From assembly GCA_000277445.1 (NCBI GenBank), contig AJWJ01000445.1:1-20217 (forward strand): DNA of 20,217 nucleotides, read 5' to 3'. The notes under the pieces are model-generated. The model was not told the origin of the DNA. It searched no databases and saw nothing but the letters and a program-made list of their open reading frames with translations. The DNA comes from Polysphondylium violaceum (taxonomy: Eukaryota > Evosea > Eumycetozoa > Dictyosteliales > Dictyosteliaceae). Shown here one piece after another: positions 1 to 8,560 of this stretch (positions are counted from its first letter, which is position 1; every line of letters starts with the position of its first letter). A program made the position numbers and the translations under genes.

Positions 1-478
1 TGTTACCTTTGTGTAGATGAAATATAAATGAATGAATAAAAGCTTACGTTTGAATAAGAGAGAGCCTCAGTGAGATGAAGATGAATATGTTCAAATAATT
101 TGGCCATGATTAAATACTGTTCAGGTGTGCTGGTTTTAGTCTTTTTGATGTGAAGTGATAATCTCTTTGCTCTGCCAGCCAATGTAACAACCTAATGTTT
201 TTAATATGAATGTGTATGTGTGGTTAATATTACTAATTCAACAAGCCAAACACAGCATGTTTATTTATACTTACCCATCGAAAATGATTATTTTTGTTTT
301 CCAATCTTTTTCTAAGATTCTCTGCAGGATTATTTGTATTTGGAACTTCTCTTTTTATTTGATCCTCGATACTCTCGACATCATCATCAAACTCCTCTTG
401 TTTAAATGGAGGATTGTAATATTGATCTTCTTCATCTTCTTTGCTTTGGTTTTTTCTTTTTTTATTTCTAACACCCAT
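1..478 (-). CDS. Basic/acidic nuclear-type protein, spliced, at left edge
   Basis: Unrecognised host gene read leftwards from ATG at 478. Exon 1 (275-478, 68 codons) opens with MGVRNKKRK, a likely nuclear localisation signal, then an acidic stretch (residues 14-42). The donor GTAAGT at 274-269 and acceptor TTAG ending at 192 remove 83 bases in phase 0. Exon 2 (from 191) gives 48 codons of balanced, helical sequence (VVTLAGRAKRLSLHI, then PEQYLIMAKLFEHI), which looks conserved. The 3' end is ambiguous. A donor GTAAGC at 47 with acceptor AAAG ending at 7 would make a 41-base intron and carry the gene off the window. Without that splice the frame stops at 5-3, giving 130 residues. The 41-base intron is short and lacks a clear branch motif. 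A longer reading starting upstream of 478 is not favoured, because 479-580 reads as hydrophobic leader. Confidence 0.6.
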
Positions 479-2145
479 TGTTTTATAGATACAAACAAAT
501 AAATATAATGTATGTGTATTGTGATCACAATGAATGGGTTGAGTAAGTGTGTTGAAAAAAAGTAGTAAATAGACACACACAATTACACTAAATTGATTGA
601 AATTTAAAAAAAATAAAAATGAAAAAACAAATTAATATAAATTATTTCTTGGAAATTAATGACTATTGGTTGTGTTACCTTACTAAGTATACACGTATGT
701 ATTTAATAATCTAGTTATAATATGAATACAGTGTATGAGATAATATGAATATGAATGCTGCAACAAAAGGGGGATGGGGGGTGATATGTTTAATTTCCCA
801 ACAAATAAAAAAAAGAAGAAAAAAAAAAAAAGTTTAGTTGGATCATAAAAAGAGCAAAAATCAATAAATTTGATCACATTTAGATGATAATAGTGATGAT
901 TGGTGTAATGAGATGATCGGCAATAATGAGAATTGATTCTTTTCTTTCGTTTAGTTCTTGAGAGGAAAGACTGTAATCTAATCAACAATGTGGCATCACT
1001 TGCTTGGTGGTGTTCCAGTACAAGAGTTCTTTTGAGAAATTATCTACTATTATTACCACTACTATTACTATTATTCCCTTCCTACTCATTTGCATTAGGT
1101 TTGAGGGATTGAAAAGATAAAATACATCATAATCTCTCTTCCCGTGGATTTACTCTACTCTAGGACTCGACCTTACCAAATAACCTTAAAATTAGTAATT
1201 ATGGCTCCTATAAGTAAATAAGGTCGAGTATGCATACTAATTGTGAATAAAAGCAAAAACGAGTTGTCTGATAAGAAGGTATCAGTAGCAGAGGCCGTAT
1301 CTACAAAGAAAATGCGAAATTTCTTGCTTTGTGGTTGAATTCACTCTAAATATGCTGCTTTTATCCTTGTTCTGTCCAAATATTAAAATTATTAATCACA
1401 AAAATTAGTAAAAGTAAAAGTACAAAAAATAATGATAAATTAAAAATAATAGCCTACATCAACGTTAACGTAGTTGTTTGAAAGAAGAGGTGATCTTTAG
1501 AATACTCTACCATATGACATCACATCAAATAAATTGTAATTTCAGAATAGAGATGTTGTTGTGATTTGCCTAAAAGTTTAATTTGCATGCCTAAAATAAG
1601 TACACATTTCCATTATATTTTGATAAAAACAAAATTTGCACAGATTTTTATGTTCATAAAAAAAAAGGCGGGTCCATTTTCAAAAAAAAAAATCTTTGGC
1701 ATAAAAAAGTAAAAAAAAAAGAAAAAAAAAGGAAGCGCAACACGAGCATCATTTAGAGTCATGTATAAATATAAAGTAACAATAAAACTAGTATGAGAAT
1801 ACAGTTATTCTACTTTAGTCTAGAATCATAGACTTTTGAAAATAAAAAAGTTAAAAATAGATCTCCCTTTAAAACACACACCAACTCTCTTTTTTTTTCA
1901 CACACTATCACACATACCTATTTGCACCCCTATATATGATCACTGATGGGGGTACAGGGGGAGAGCAATATATATAAAAATATTAATAAAATAATTTAAA
2001 TAGATAGAGTTTAAACAATCATCAACAACAAGAACAATAAACTTCATCACATTTTTTTATTATTATTAGTATATAGCTAACATTTATTACTCTCTTTTTT
2101 TATTTGTATTTGTTTTATAACAAACAACACTCTTATCAATTCAAA
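479..2145. other. Long intergenic region with GC-richer islands
   Basis: This is the divergent spacer between the gene starting at 478 (minus) and the gene starting at 2146 (plus). It is mostly A/T homopolymer, with three less AT-rich islands at about 945-1035, 1140-1235 and 1255-1385. The first has a pyrimidine-rich acceptor-like site ending at about 952, followed by a 15-codon ORF (ATG at 988, MWHHLLGGVPVQEFF). The second holds the 1165-1229 hairpin. The third follows a TACTAAT motif near 1235 and is open on the plus strand in two frames, one containing SDKKVSVAEAVSTKK. I could not build one consistent gene from these islands. They may be exons of an unpredicted gene or non-coding RNAs. Confidence 0.4.
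1165..1229 (+). ncRNA. Candidate small structured RNA (65-base hairpin)
   Basis: An 11-base perfect inverted repeat, ACTCGACCTTA (1165-1175) and TAAGGTCGAGT (1219-1229), closes a 43-base AT-rich loop. Size, a terminal stem joining both ends, and CCTTACC next to the 5' arm recall dictyostelid Class I RNAs. From memory these are 42-65 bases long, with a short terminal stem and a conserved motif starting CCTTAC beside its 5' side. Against this, the expected upstream element (ACCCAYAA type, about 60 bases upstream) is not seen and the motif match is only partial. The reverse strand could fold equally well. The Class I assignment is inference. Confidence 0.3.
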
Positions 2146-2447
2146 ATGTCAAAACAATTTAGCCATAAGGAGTATCAAGAGTTTACTGATAAATTAGAAA
2201 AGTATTTATATCTATACATATTTCTCGTATATAAATAAATATTAATATGAAACGAAAAATTATCTATAGTCCAGGACCAGCAAAAGTACAATTGAGCTAC
2301 TTTCGTGGTGATTATGACTGTCGTTCTCCAATGATGGTTTCCACTGATCCTAAATCTGCAACCAGTAGCAGTAGTAAATTATCAAAAAAGAAGCTTCTTT
2401 TCCAATTAAATAATTTAAACTCTGAAGCCATTCCAATGAATAAATGA
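2146..2447 (+). CDS. Small two-exon protein, 77 residues
   Basis: Unrecognised small gene. Exon 1 (2146-2201) starts at an ATG in A-rich context and encodes MSKQFSHKEYQEFTDKLE. The intron 2202-2269 (68 bases) begins GTATTT, has TATTAAT about 25 bases before the acceptor and ends CTATAG. Exon 2 (2270-2447) joins in frame after two bases and continues NPGPAKVQLSYFRGDYDC, then a Ser-rich linker, the basic stretch SKLSKKKLL and the end PMNK. No domain or membrane segment is visible. An unspliced start at 2247 is possible but would translate intron sequence. A poly(A) signal-like AATAAA lies near 2507. It converges with the minus-strand gene ending at 3044. Confidence 0.6.
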
Positions 2448-2616
2448 AGTTGTCATTCATTTATTGATAATTCTTAATAATTTTCATTAAAATTAATATT
2501 ATTAGAAATAAAAATTAATGACTTTATATTCTCTATTTATTTTTCTTCTTTTTTTGTACAATCTAAAATTCTTTTACCATTTTCCCACCCCCACCACATA
2601 TTTTCTCAATGAGAGA

Positions 2617-2663
<47 letters not shown>

Positions 2664-3043
2664 TTAAATTTTAGAGTATAGTGATAATGATTTTTACTAA
2701 GTTTGTAAAATATTCCACAATACTTTAGGCAAGTTTGGAAACCTTACTTCCAAAAAAAAGGTATTGTGATATCTTAGACACTTCATAATAAACAGAAAAA
2801 AAGAAGTTGTGATGTTTTTCTTGAGACAAAAATAAAAAATGAAAGAAAAGACTCTAGAATTAGAATAAAGAAAGGTACATGAGGGTGTAGCTAAATATAT
2901 TTTATTTATTTTTTTTATCAATATTTATATTTCTAGATCCTTTTTAATTTTCAGATCTGATGTTAAGAATTTTTTTGGGATTGGGCTATTTGGTTCAAAG
3001 GTTGAGAATATGTACAAAGATATATAGGAAGGACCGCGGTGGA
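2448..3043. other. Convergent intergenic region
   Basis: Spacer between two convergent gene ends. It contains the AT dinucleotide tract at 2617-2662 and otherwise AT-rich unique sequence. The longest open stretch (minus strand, about 2697-2921) is rich in Phe, Ile and Lys, has no credible start or splice context, and is probably chance. Confidence 0.5.
2617..2662. repeat. (AT)n dinucleotide tract
   Basis: About 46 bases of alternating AT with a single G interruption near 2645. It lies in the convergent spacer between the genes ending at 2447 and 3044. It is self-complementary and could extrude as a cruciform. Confidence 0.9.
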
Positions 3044-3353
3044 TTATTTGTTTGGTTTAATACCATATTTAGCGTGGTTGGCTATTTCAGAGTTTAAGAT
3101 AATGAGTTGTGCAATATCTATATCATCAGGGGCATCTTTGCTACCAAGTTCTAAAGCTTTACCTTTTAGTTGTCCTGTTTTTTTAATTATCTAATATACA
3201 TATGTGTATTGTTAGTAACTATAATATCATTGTACTATTATTAGATAAAATAAAACACATTACATTGTCTAAATGTCTTTCTCTTGCAAGTTTTTCAATC
3301 ATAATTCTTGCTTGATTTGGAGGAATAGATCTATTGATTGATCGGTCTGCCAT
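3044..3353 (-). CDS. Small two-exon protein, 78 residues
   Basis: Neither exon is long enough to stand out alone, but together they make a convincing gene. Exon 1 (3353-3264, 30 codons) begins MADRSINRSIPPNQ and ends in LARERHLDN. The 73-base intron (3263-3191) starts GTAATG, contains a perfect TACTAAC branch motif about 21 bases before the acceptor and ends TTAG; the phase is 0. Exon 2 (3190-3044) adds 48 residues, IIKKTGQLKGKALELGSKD then PDDIDIAQLIILNSEIAN, ending KYGIKPNK and TAA. The sequence is soluble, helical and free of low complexity, unlike most of the window, and less AT-rich than its flanks. I do not recognise the family. A small conserved eukaryotic protein is likely. Confidence 0.72.
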
Positions 3354-3982
3354 CTTTGGAATTATCTATCAGCGACGAGTTTATTTATATCTATATTTAT
3401 AAAGAGAGACAAAATGGATAGTGTGAAAAATTATTTTTTTGCATGGGGAAATTTTTTTTTTTTAATTTCTAATTTGTTTTTTTTCTAGGAAATCTCGAGA
3501 TTTGATATAAGATTTAATGGTGATTGTTATGAAACTTATGTTGTGTAAAAATTTTCAAGAAAACAAATAAAAAATAAATAAAAAAAAACATTTATATTGA
3601 TAACAAATCATAAGAAAAGCACAATATATAAATTTAAAAAAAAATTTTCTTTTTAGATTTTTTATTTACAAATGATGATCAAAATTTAAGGAGGATGGGT
3701 GCATTACCCATCAGTGGTGAATTGTTCGTAGGAATCTTTCATTATCTTTAAAGACTTTTGAATTTCATTCTTTCTTTTTACAAAAAGATTAGTCGATCAC
3801 TCGTCAATGATTTGATCTTTCAAAAAGTTTATAGAGATATAGAGTTATAGAGAATATACAATCGTTTCAAATTAAAACATTTATTCGCTCATTATTTTGC
3901 ACAATAATAGAAGAATGATAATAATAGCAACAGGAACAAATTTAATACAAGTTTAAACAGTTTTATTATCTTTGTATTCCTA
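3354..3982. other. Intergenic region with a short coding-like minus-strand stretch
   Basis: A/T-rich spacer upstream of the gene starting at 3353. At about 3690-3790 the minus strand reads open in a plausible composition (contains NEIQKSLKIMKDSYEQF, then a stop). It has no start codon, an in-frame stop just upstream, and no clear acceptor. It could be a missed terminal exon, a decayed gene, or chance. A perfect 7-base hairpin lies at 3694-3712 beside this stop. Confidence 0.35.
3694..3712. other. Hairpin GATGGGT/ACCCATC
   Basis: GATGGGT (3694-3700) and ACCCATC (3706-3712) form a perfect 7-base stem with the loop GCATT. It stands out in AT-rich surroundings. Its function is unknown; a 3'-end or RNA structure is possible. 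Confidence 0.5.
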
Positions 3983-4489
3983 TTATAGAACTAAAGATTT
4001 AAATGCAATGGATATGCTACTATCAAAAGAATCTGGTAGTTGAGAGCAAACAGGTCTTAGAACAGGACTTTGAGCACAGCTGTTGGATAAAACTCTTTTA
4101 TCTTTTTTTACTTTTATTTTCATAGGTTGATCATTGATTAGAGTATCTGTATTAATATTGGCTGGGGGAGTAGTAAGTATTGTTATTTGCTCTTGTTGTT
4201 GTTGGGCATCATTTTCTAGATTGTTGTTGTTATTATTATTATTGGAGTTAGTGTTGTACAATAGTGATTTATTTTCATCTCTTTCGGCATCCTTTCTTTC
4301 CTCAGAGGAGGAGGTGAGGATTGATGGGTAAATGATAGAGGTGGCCTCATAGTCTGTGTCAAAGGGATTCATAATGATTTCGGATCCAAGCAAAGAGGTG
4401 CCATACGATGTGGTAGAGATGTCAAATTTGAATCTCTTGATTTTGCCAGTAAAATTTTTGGTTCTCTTTCCTAAAATAGAGGTAGACAT
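3983..4489 (-). CDS. Basic low-complexity protein with Asn/Gln runs, 168 residues
   Basis: Unrecognised, probably nuclear. I chose ATG at 4489 because the open frame upstream of it translates a pyrimidine-rich sequence ending in CAG at about 4519, a good 5'-UTR intron acceptor. The N-terminus MSTSILGKRTKNFTGKIKR is strongly basic. Residues 61-74 are charged, 81-90 carry an Asn run and 96-99 a Gln run, followed by a basic KIKVKKDKR (124-132). The C-terminal tail (133-168) is Ser/Cys/Pro-containing, non-repetitive, and may be the conserved part. No known domain is seen. The gene lies in the same direction as the 5019-5753 gene, about 530 bases away. A disordered regulatory protein fits the composition, but this is inference. 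Confidence 0.62.
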   Translation of the reverse strand: MSTSILGKRTKNFTGKIKRFKFDISTTSYGTSLLGSEIIMNPFDTDYEATSIIYPSILTSSSEERKDAERDENKSLLYNTNSNNNNNNNNLENDAQQQQEQITILTTPPANINTDTLINDQPMKIKVKKDKRVLSNSCAQSPVLRPVCSQLPDSFDSSISIAFKSLVL

Positions 4490-5018
4490 ATTTGGTGGCG
4501 GTGGTGGGATGGTCGTGCTGCACAACAGAAAACAACAATGGTATGATTTTATTTTAATATATATTATGATATAAAAACAAAGAGTAGGTGGCACAATAAT
4601 GAGAAAAACCTTTAGTTTTAAAACTAGTACAAATAAATGAGAGATGCTGATGATGTTTGTGTTGATAGACTTTTTTTGCTTGCTTTTTTTTTGCCAATTT
4701 TTGGTTGTGATGAAAATTGGGGGTGCATGCTATTTTGGAAATAGTGGGGTTTCAATCAAATCATTTCATTTTTTTTTTACCCCACAACCCCCCATTTTTG
4801 ATCCCCATTTTGTTGTGGGTGCGTGGGTGCGAGTAAATTTGTAGAAGATGTGTGATGAAAGACCATGATTTACTTTTACCACTACCACTACAGTATTTTA
4901 AATCAAAGTTTTATTTTTATTTTATTTTGAACACCTTTGGTGGTATTTTTAAGAGAAAGTAATATGCACACACCACACTAATCAATTTTATTAATAATTG
5001 AATATTATAACAAAAGTT
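4490..5018. other. Intergenic region
   Basis: Promoter-side spacer of the gene starting at 4489 and 3' flank of the gene ending at 5019. G/T-rich tracts (4690-4840) with runs such as TGTGGGTGCGTGGGTG, whose complement contains ACCCACAA near 4812. The plus-strand open frame here is Phe/Leu-rich and judged to be chance. Confidence 0.4.
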
Positions 5019-5753
5019 TTACAGAAAAGAGTAATCTAATTTCTTTTGTGCTAGTTTGTTCTTTCTTTCTTGTTCTCGTTGAGCGATGGCATAGACATCA
5101 TTTTCTGTAGATTGGAAATTCGAGATGGGGTCCCACATGAATGGTTTTTTTACTGTAAGAACAAAGTCATAAATATGTGGGTAATAGAATGGACTGTCCT
5201 GGTCTGGGAGATAGGGTTGGGCTTGGGTGGGGTTTGATTGGTCATCCAAAAATGTGTGGTTTTCTAATGATATGGGTGTTATATTAGGAGACTCTGGATT
5301 GATTTGGCAGAGACTAAGGTATGGCGGAGACAAGGGGAAAAGAGAACATGGGGAGGATGGGGCGATAATATGGGAATGAGTGGTTTCATCAGCAGAGGAA
5401 ACTAGGGAAATTGGAGAGGTTGACAATTCTAATGATGACGATGTCAATGATGAAGATGATGAAGTAATTTCAGAGTATAGGTTTCCTTGGTTTTCTTGAT
5501 TTTCTTGGTTTTCTTGGAAGTCTATTATCTCTTGGGATTCTTGGACTTTTTGAATTTTTTGATTCTCTTGAGCTTCTTTATTTTTGTTTTGTGGGATGTC
5601 TATTATCTCTTGGATTTCGTGGATTTCTTGGTCTTCTTGTTCTTCTTGGTCACCTTGAATTTTTTCTGCAGGAATGATAATCCTTTTTCTTTTCTCTTCC
5701 GTCATCCTTCTCGTGATATTGAGAGCTGTTATTTCATGAAATTTGAAATCCAT
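5019..5753 (-). CDS. Gln-periodic low-complexity protein, 244 residues
   Basis: Unrecognised. The start is ATG at 5753 (MDFKFHEITALNITRR); the frame upstream has no ATG. Residues 33-89 have Gln at every third position in two registers (33, 36, 39, 42, 48 and then 62, 65, 68, 71, 74, 80, 83, 86, 89), mostly within Glu/Asp/Asn/Ile contexts such as ENQENQENQ. A Ser-rich segment (98-120) and a Ser/Pro-rich segment (133-165) follow. The C-terminal 60 residues (about 185-244: YDFVLTVKKPFMWDP, then a charged helix AQREQERKNKLAQKK) are non-repetitive and probably the functional core. No membrane segment or signal peptide is visible. The gene is single-exon, with the next gene downstream on the same strand. 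Confidence 0.62.
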   Translation of the reverse strand: MDFKFHEITALNITRRMTEEKRKRIIIPAEKIQGDQEEQEDQEIHEIQEIIDIPQNKNKEAQENQKIQKVQESQEIIDFQENQENQENQGNLYSEITSSSSSLTSSSLELSTSPISLVSSADETTHSHIIAPSSPCSLFPLSPPYLSLCQINPESPNITPISLENHTFLDDQSNPTQAQPYLPDQDSPFYYPHIYDFVLTVKKPFMWDPISNFQSTENDVYAIAQREQERKNKLAQKKLDYSFL

Positions 5754-6641
5754 AGTAGAATATAATATAGTTTTAAAAAGAGTCAACTAAATAATTATGT
5801 TTGTGATGAAAGAAATGTTCATCCATTGGGTTTTTATTAGTTTTGCAATATGATTTCATATGTGATTTACCCCCCCATCCACCCCATCCACCCCATCCAC
5901 CCCACTCTGATTACCCACATCAAAACTGAAAATATTGTATACAAAATTGATTAAAACCCCCTATTTAGGAACCTCATTTCGTTCACCCACTATCACACGA
6001 CAGTAGCACTATTTTTGTAGTTGCAAAAGATTGATTGAATGTATGGTGATCATTCATACTAAAGTCTCAAAGGGAAAAGAATAAAATTTATCATTTCTTA
6101 TTGTTTTGAACATCCATAACATAAATATGCATAGAGTCATCACCATTTTTGCATATGTGTAACACAATTGTGAATTCACACAAACACTCGCAAAAAAAAA
6201 ACAAATAAAATAAAAAAAAAACAAAATGGAAAGAAGAGTGGGTCGCCCACCACATATCAATTATGATAATAAATCGTTGAAATAATATTCCTTACTCTTA
6301 AAGTGATCAAAAAAATACAATTTTGATTTGGAATCTCTTTTAGTTATTTAAAAAAGATAAAAAAGGAAGTGTAATCAAGCTTGTTAGTTTAGTTATCAAC
6401 TTTTATTTCCTTAATAATAAGGGGATATTGAGTTTTTATCAAATAAGCTGATACACTCTTTCAAAAATTGTCACAACTCACATAATGCATTGCCATGAAT
6501 TATTCATTAATACACATATGAGTTACTTTTTTTAGAAAACTTTATCTTTACAACAATAAAAAAAGAAACACCCTATTTAGTTTTTTAATATTTTTATATT
6601 TTATTTTAATTGTTTTTTTATATCGTAAATTATGATGCAAG
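5754..6641. other. Intergenic region
   Basis: Spacer between minus-strand genes. It holds the 9-base tandem repeat at 5873-5904 and A/T-rich unique DNA. At 6225 on the plus strand an ATG preceded by an A-rich leader opens a 19-codon ORF (MERRVGRPPHINYDNKSLK); the GRPP resembles an AT-hook core, but no splice donor was found to extend it. Confidence 0.45.
5873..5904. repeat. CCCCATCCA tandem repeat, about 3.5 units
   Basis: Three exact 9-base units of CCCCATCCA (5873-5881, 5882-5890, 5891-5899) followed by a partial unit. It is strongly C-rich on one strand in a genome that is otherwise A/T, about 120 bases upstream of the start of the 5753 gene. It could be a protein-binding array or chance slippage. 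Confidence 0.85.
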
Positions 6642-6965
6642 TTAAAAACTATTCACTCTAAATGAATGAGAATCTAAATCTTGAAAGCCACATTTTGTAA
6701 CAAATAAGGGAGTAGATGTTTTGATTTCAACAGATAATAGTTTTTCTTGATTCAATTGATTTAATACATATCTTTTTTCTACTTGTATTGGTCTAGTCTC
6801 TAGGTTACCACAATGGGTATCAATTAAATCTTCATTTTCAATGATATTATAATTTACATAAATATTTTCTACAGCTACATTACTACATTGACTATAGGTC
6901 ATCCCATTGTCAAAAACTAGTCTATCTGCATTTGTTTGCTTAATTGTATTTGAATCAGAATCCAT
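6642..6965 (-). CDS. Small paired-family protein, copy A, 107 residues
   Basis: Unrecognised family with two members in this window. Copy A starts at ATG 6965 and shares with copy B (7931-8200) the opening MDS and three blocks: SQCSNVAVE (residues 25-33), IENEDLIDT-x-CG (42-53) with P-I-x-VEKR (59-65), and QEKLL-x-V (73-79) ending F-x-TKC (88-92). By hand the core is about 60% identical. Three cysteines are shared (C27, C52, C92). No signal peptide, membrane segment or known domain is seen. Copy A has a longer N-terminal linker and 15 extra C-terminal residues. The two genes are head to head, with mirrored upstream motifs, so they arose by inverted duplication and may share regulation. Conservation of the protein blocks argues that both are, or recently were, functional. 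Confidence 0.75.
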   Translation of the reverse strand: MDSDSNTIKQTNADRLVFDNGMTYSQCSNVAVENIYVNYNIIENEDLIDTHCGNLETRPIQVEKRYVLNQLNQEKLLSVEIKTSTPLFVTKCGFQDLDSHSFRVNSF

Positions 6966-7930
6966 TTATATATATACAGAAAAAGAGAGGAGAGGAGATG
7001 GGATGGACAAATGTATAAATTGAGTTTAATAATTATATTTAGAGATGAATTGGTTTGTATTGGTTTTTAGTTTTTATATGAGACACAATATACTGTCATT
7101 GTGATTTAAATGTATATATGTATATATATTCATCAAAATATTTTAATATTCGAATCGAGTAGTTTAGTGGTAAAATAATAAATTATATGTGTGTGGGTTG
7201 TGGGTGGTTGTAAATTTTTCAAAATGGATAATCTTCACACACCCTGCCATAATCAAAATTATTATTCCTACCCACCCCCTCTTGTTCGTCAATAAAGTAT
7301 TCAAGAGTTGATGTCATTGGAAATCATATTCTTTTTATTATGATAATGATGATCTTTGATTTAAAATAATATGTCATCTGAGTGAATGTGGTATCTATTA
7401 TCTTTTCCTCCCGATAAATGAGGTATGATTAAATTTATCAATCTATTTGTAACCTAAATGGAATGTTTGATCATTTCTACTGTTCCTTATGCATATGTGG
7501 CTTTCAACATAATTACACACAATTACAAAATTACATTTTTTATTTATATCAAAATCAGTACTGTGGATCTACGATCGTTCCAATGACATCAATTGGTGTT
7601 GTTGAGCATGGTGTAGGATATACTTTTTATATAGCTATATATGAGTATAAGGTATAATTGATTTTGATGATGTGAAAAGGGAAATAATTTTTTGAAAATG
7701 TACCACCAAAACCACATTTTTACCCCTTCTCCCCTTTATTTACTGCTGCTACAGCTACTATTACCACTACTATATGTAATATGATTCAAAATGAAATAAC
7801 AATGACACACACCCACTCAGTTACTCACTCTATATCTAACCTCATTTTTTATCACTCATTTATTTTATTTTATTGTAACATATTGCATCAAATCTATTAT
7901 AATTAAAAAACAATAAACTATTAGAATAAC
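6966..7930. promoter_or_regulatory. Divergent spacer with mirrored motifs (axis near 7450)
   Basis: Spacer between the two inverted paralogues. Three motifs occur on both sides in inverted orientation at matching distances from the ATGs. TTCCAATGACATCAA is exact in 15 of 15 bases (7308-7322 complement, 7578-7592), 343 and 339 bases from the starts. TTTTGAAAA followed by an ACC-rich stretch lies at about 7216-7224 (complement) and 7690-7698. ATMACAATGACA matches in 11 of 12 bases (7095-7106 complement, 7796-7807), about 130 and 124 bases away. The first contains TGACATCA, similar to bZIP sites, but the binding factor is unknown. An isolated coding-like plus-strand ORF at 7459-7657 is judged to be chance. 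Confidence 0.55.
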
Positions 7931-8200
7931 ATGGATTCATCCATAAACCAAATAAATACAGCTGAAGGTGGTGTAACAAATTCTCAATGCAGCAATGTGG
8001 CAGTGGAAAGAAAAAATGTCTTTTATTACACATTTATAGAAAACGAAGATCTAATTGATACCATTTGCGGACAAGTAGAATCAACACCTATAGAAGTTGA
8101 AAAAAGATGTACATCAAATCATTGCGCCCAGGAAAAACTATTGGCTGTTCAAATGATTTCTTCTCCAATATTTACAACTAAATGTGTTTACGAAAACTAA
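7931..8200 (+). CDS. Small paired-family protein, copy B, 89 residues
   Basis: Inverted paralogue of the 6642-6965 gene. Start ATG 7931 follows an A-rich leader and matches the MDS start of copy A. Conserved blocks are SQCSNVAVE (18-26), IENEDLIDT (36-44) with CG (46-47), P-I-x-VEKR (53-59), QEKLL (67-71) and F-x-TKC (81-85). Two cysteines (C60, C65) are extra to copy A, and the C-terminus ends soon after TKC. The gene is single-exon and cytosolic or nuclear by composition. Function unknown. The strict conservation of the acidic IENEDLIDT block and the three shared cysteines suggests a small binding or metal-coordinating fold, but that is inference. Confidence 0.75.
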   Translation: MDSSINQINTAEGGVTNSQCSNVAVERKNVFYYTFIENEDLIDTICGQVESTPIEVEKRCTSNHCAQEKLLAVQMISSPIFTTKCVYEN

Positions 8201-8560
8201 GAAAAAAAAAAAGTTAATTAATTCAACTCATTATCATCATATCTTGGAAAATGCTATCCTAGATACTAAAGGTTTTTCTCCATCTCACACTTTCATTAAT
8301 CTCTACCTCTCAAGTAAGAACAATAAATAATTCAATTCTTGAAATTTTCCCAAAATAATAAATTTTTGCAATATATTAGAAGGATAACCTCCTAATGTAA
8401 CATATTTTGAGAAAGAACTAACAGTGGTATACATTAAACAATTTTTATCACTACCCACTACCACCATAAATTTGAGTACAAAAAAATCAAGAGAGGGGGT
8501 GGGAAAGTACCCACAAAAATAGTCTCACACAAATGATTGATGTGCACATTCCTTTTTAGA
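8201..8560. other. Convergent intergenic region
   Basis: A/T-rich spacer between the end of copy B and the end of the minus-strand gene at 8561. It contains ACCCACAAA at 8510-8518, resembling a dictyostelid small-RNA upstream element, but no obvious RNA gene follows at the usual distance. Confidence 0.35.

Noticed and set aside
683-1055. Minus-strand frame containing LVLEHHQASDATLLIRLQ
   Set aside because: No start, an upstream in-frame stop without a good acceptor, and a downstream poly-Phe tail; the plus strand of the same stretch looks equally open.
4134-4574. Plus-strand open frames opposite the 3983-4489 gene
   Set aside because: Antisense to a better-supported minus-strand gene; composition is Leu/Val/Ser-biased from complemented Asn/Gln codons.
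5487-5765. Plus-strand Phe/Leu-rich open frame
   Set aside because: Complement of the Gln-periodic region of the minus-strand gene; it reads like membrane protein only because of that complement.
6225-6284. 19-codon ORF MERRVGRPPHINYDNKSLK with an AT-hook-like GRPP
   Set aside because: Too short and no splice donor to extend it; mentioned in the spacer entry only.
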